Part shown: piece after piece, positions 5,619 through 6,231 of the stretch
Numbering within the stretch: position 1 is the first letter of the stretch
How the letters are laid out: each line of letters begins with the position of its first letter
Assembly (NCBI GenBank): GCA_030043505.1
Contig: JASHXN010000207.1
Span: 1 to 6,231 of the forward strand
Direction: 5' to 3'
DNA: 6,231 nt
From: Thermoplasmata archaeon
GTDB taxonomy: Archaea > Thermoplasmatota > Thermoplasmata > UBA184
Program-made: the position numbers and the translations under genes
The notes under the pieces: generated by a model
The model's input: the letters and a program-made list of their open reading frames with translations, nothing else
Database searches by the model: none
What the model was told of the DNA's origin: nothing

Positions 5619-6231
5619 GTGGAGATCGACGGCTCGGAAGACCCGGTGGACGAGGCGGCGCCCCTGCAGCTCGCCGACGGCGAGACCGAACTGCGGCACT
5701 GGGCGGCGCCGGGGGGGCGGGGCGTACTCACCAATCTTCGGTGTGTCGTGCTGAGCCATCCCCGGCCTCTCCACCGGAGGATCCGCTGGAGCGTGCCCCT
5801 GCAAGAGGTCAGCCGGCTCGAGGTGCTGCCGCTCTCGGGAGGGTACGGGCCTTCGATGACGTTCCACGGCTCCTACGGGGGTGGTCGGTTCTCCGGGGAC
5901 GGGGTCGACCCGACGTTCTGCGTGCTCGTCGACCGGACGATCGTCTACATCGGCGACGCGAACCCGTGCGGGGCCCTCCAGCAAGCGATCGACGAGGCCC
6001 GTACGTCCCGGTGCGAGGCCGTCTTCGGGCATCTCGTCCCGTTCCGCCCGGGGGCCCCGATCCGGGGACGCCTGCTGACGCCCGGCGCCACGGACGAGTC
6101 GCCCGCTCCCGTCCCGCCCCTGGCCGTCCCGTCGCCGGGGCTCGACGCGGAATTCCTGCTGTTCCTCGCCGGCGAACCGTTTCGGGACGCGGTCCCGATG
6201 GCCGAGACCCGGCTGACGGCCATGGCGGTGG
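5619..6231 (+). CDS. Uncharacterised protein with N-terminal PH-like domain (partial, runs off the window)
   Basis: The frame starting at GTG 5619 stays open for 204 codons to the window edge with the high-GC third positions of neighbouring genes; an in-frame TAA at 5592-5594 precedes it. I recognise no named family. Residues about 16-128 resemble a bacterial-type PH domain: GVLTNLRCVVLS (35-46) and SVPLQEVSRLEV (58-69) fit its LTNxRL and IPLxxVxxVEV strands. A glycine-rich loop (74-95), a strand FCVLVDRTIVYIG (100-112) and a helix PCGALQQAIDEAR (116-128) complete the pattern. Residues about 150-175 are rich in proline and glycine, likely a linker, and the visible end (about 176-204) may begin another domain. 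No membrane helix is seen in this part. Such domains often act as membrane or protein docking modules. The prepilin peptidase gene 86 bp upstream on the same strand may share its mRNA. An opposite-strand frame through the same bases looks like a codon shadow. Confidence 0.65.
   Translation, partial: MEIDGSEDPVDEAAPLQLADGETELRHWAAPGGRGVLTNLRCVVLSHPRPLHRRIRWSVPLQEVSRLEVLPLSGGYGPSMTFHGSYGGGRFSGDGVDPTFCVLVDRTIVYIGDANPCGALQQAIDEARTSRCEAVFGHLVPFRPGAPIRGRLLTPGATDESPAPVPPLAVPSPGLDAEFLLFLAGEPFRDAVPMAETRLTAMAV

Noticed and set aside
5529..6032. Minus-strand 167-codon frame opposite the PH-like gene
   Set aside because: It is Arg/Pro/Val/Asp-rich without a recognisable fold. The plus-strand frame is longer, open to the window edge and has coherent strand and helix patterns.

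Overview
This is a very GC-rich stretch (about 70% by eye) from an archaeon. The evidence is an eS6 (S6e) ribosomal protein gene directly followed by a gene for the gamma subunit of initiation factor aIF2, a Trm112-type zinc protein, an archaeal-type signal peptidase with a Ser/His/Asp active site, and an archaeal prepilin peptidase. The few A/T-rich patches between genes sit at TATA-box distances from the starts. The soluble proteins do not have the extreme acidity of haloarchaea, so I infer a high-GC member of the Thermoplasmatota or a similar lineage. That placement is tentative and would need a phylogeny of aIF2-gamma.

Layout. (1) 1-71, minus strand: the first 23 codons of a gene that looks like ribose-phosphate pyrophosphokinase. 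(2) 142-1473, minus: a signal peptidase I with long charged cytoplasmic extensions at both ends. (3) 1594-2654, plus: a two-gene unit, a metal-dependent cyclase/kynurenine-formamidase-family hydrolase followed with an ATGA overlap by a small four-helix membrane protein of unknown function. (4) 4453-2665, minus: a tight three-gene operon, eS6 > aIF2-gamma > Trm112, with both junctions overlapping by ATGA. (5) 4612-5532, plus: prepilin peptidase (A24 family). (6) 5619-6231, plus, running off the window: an uncharacterised protein whose N-terminal half resembles a bacterial-type PH domain.

Gene organisation. The minus-strand operon is a translation module: a small-subunit protein, the subunit that binds initiator tRNA, and an activator of methyltransferases acting on the translation machinery. 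The signal peptidase and prepilin peptidase process different classes of exported proteins; they are neighbours here but not in one operon. Units 3 and 4 converge with only 10 bp between stop codons. Divergent intergenic regions (1474-1593 and 4454-4611) carry the promoters. No tRNA, rRNA, CRISPR array, insertion sequence or prophage signature was found, and no gene-free stretch exceeds about 160 bp. The window reads as ordinary archaeal core genome. The most interesting items are the extended signal peptidase, the Trm112 gene coupled to aIF2-gamma, and the unfinished PH-like protein beside the prepilin peptidase.
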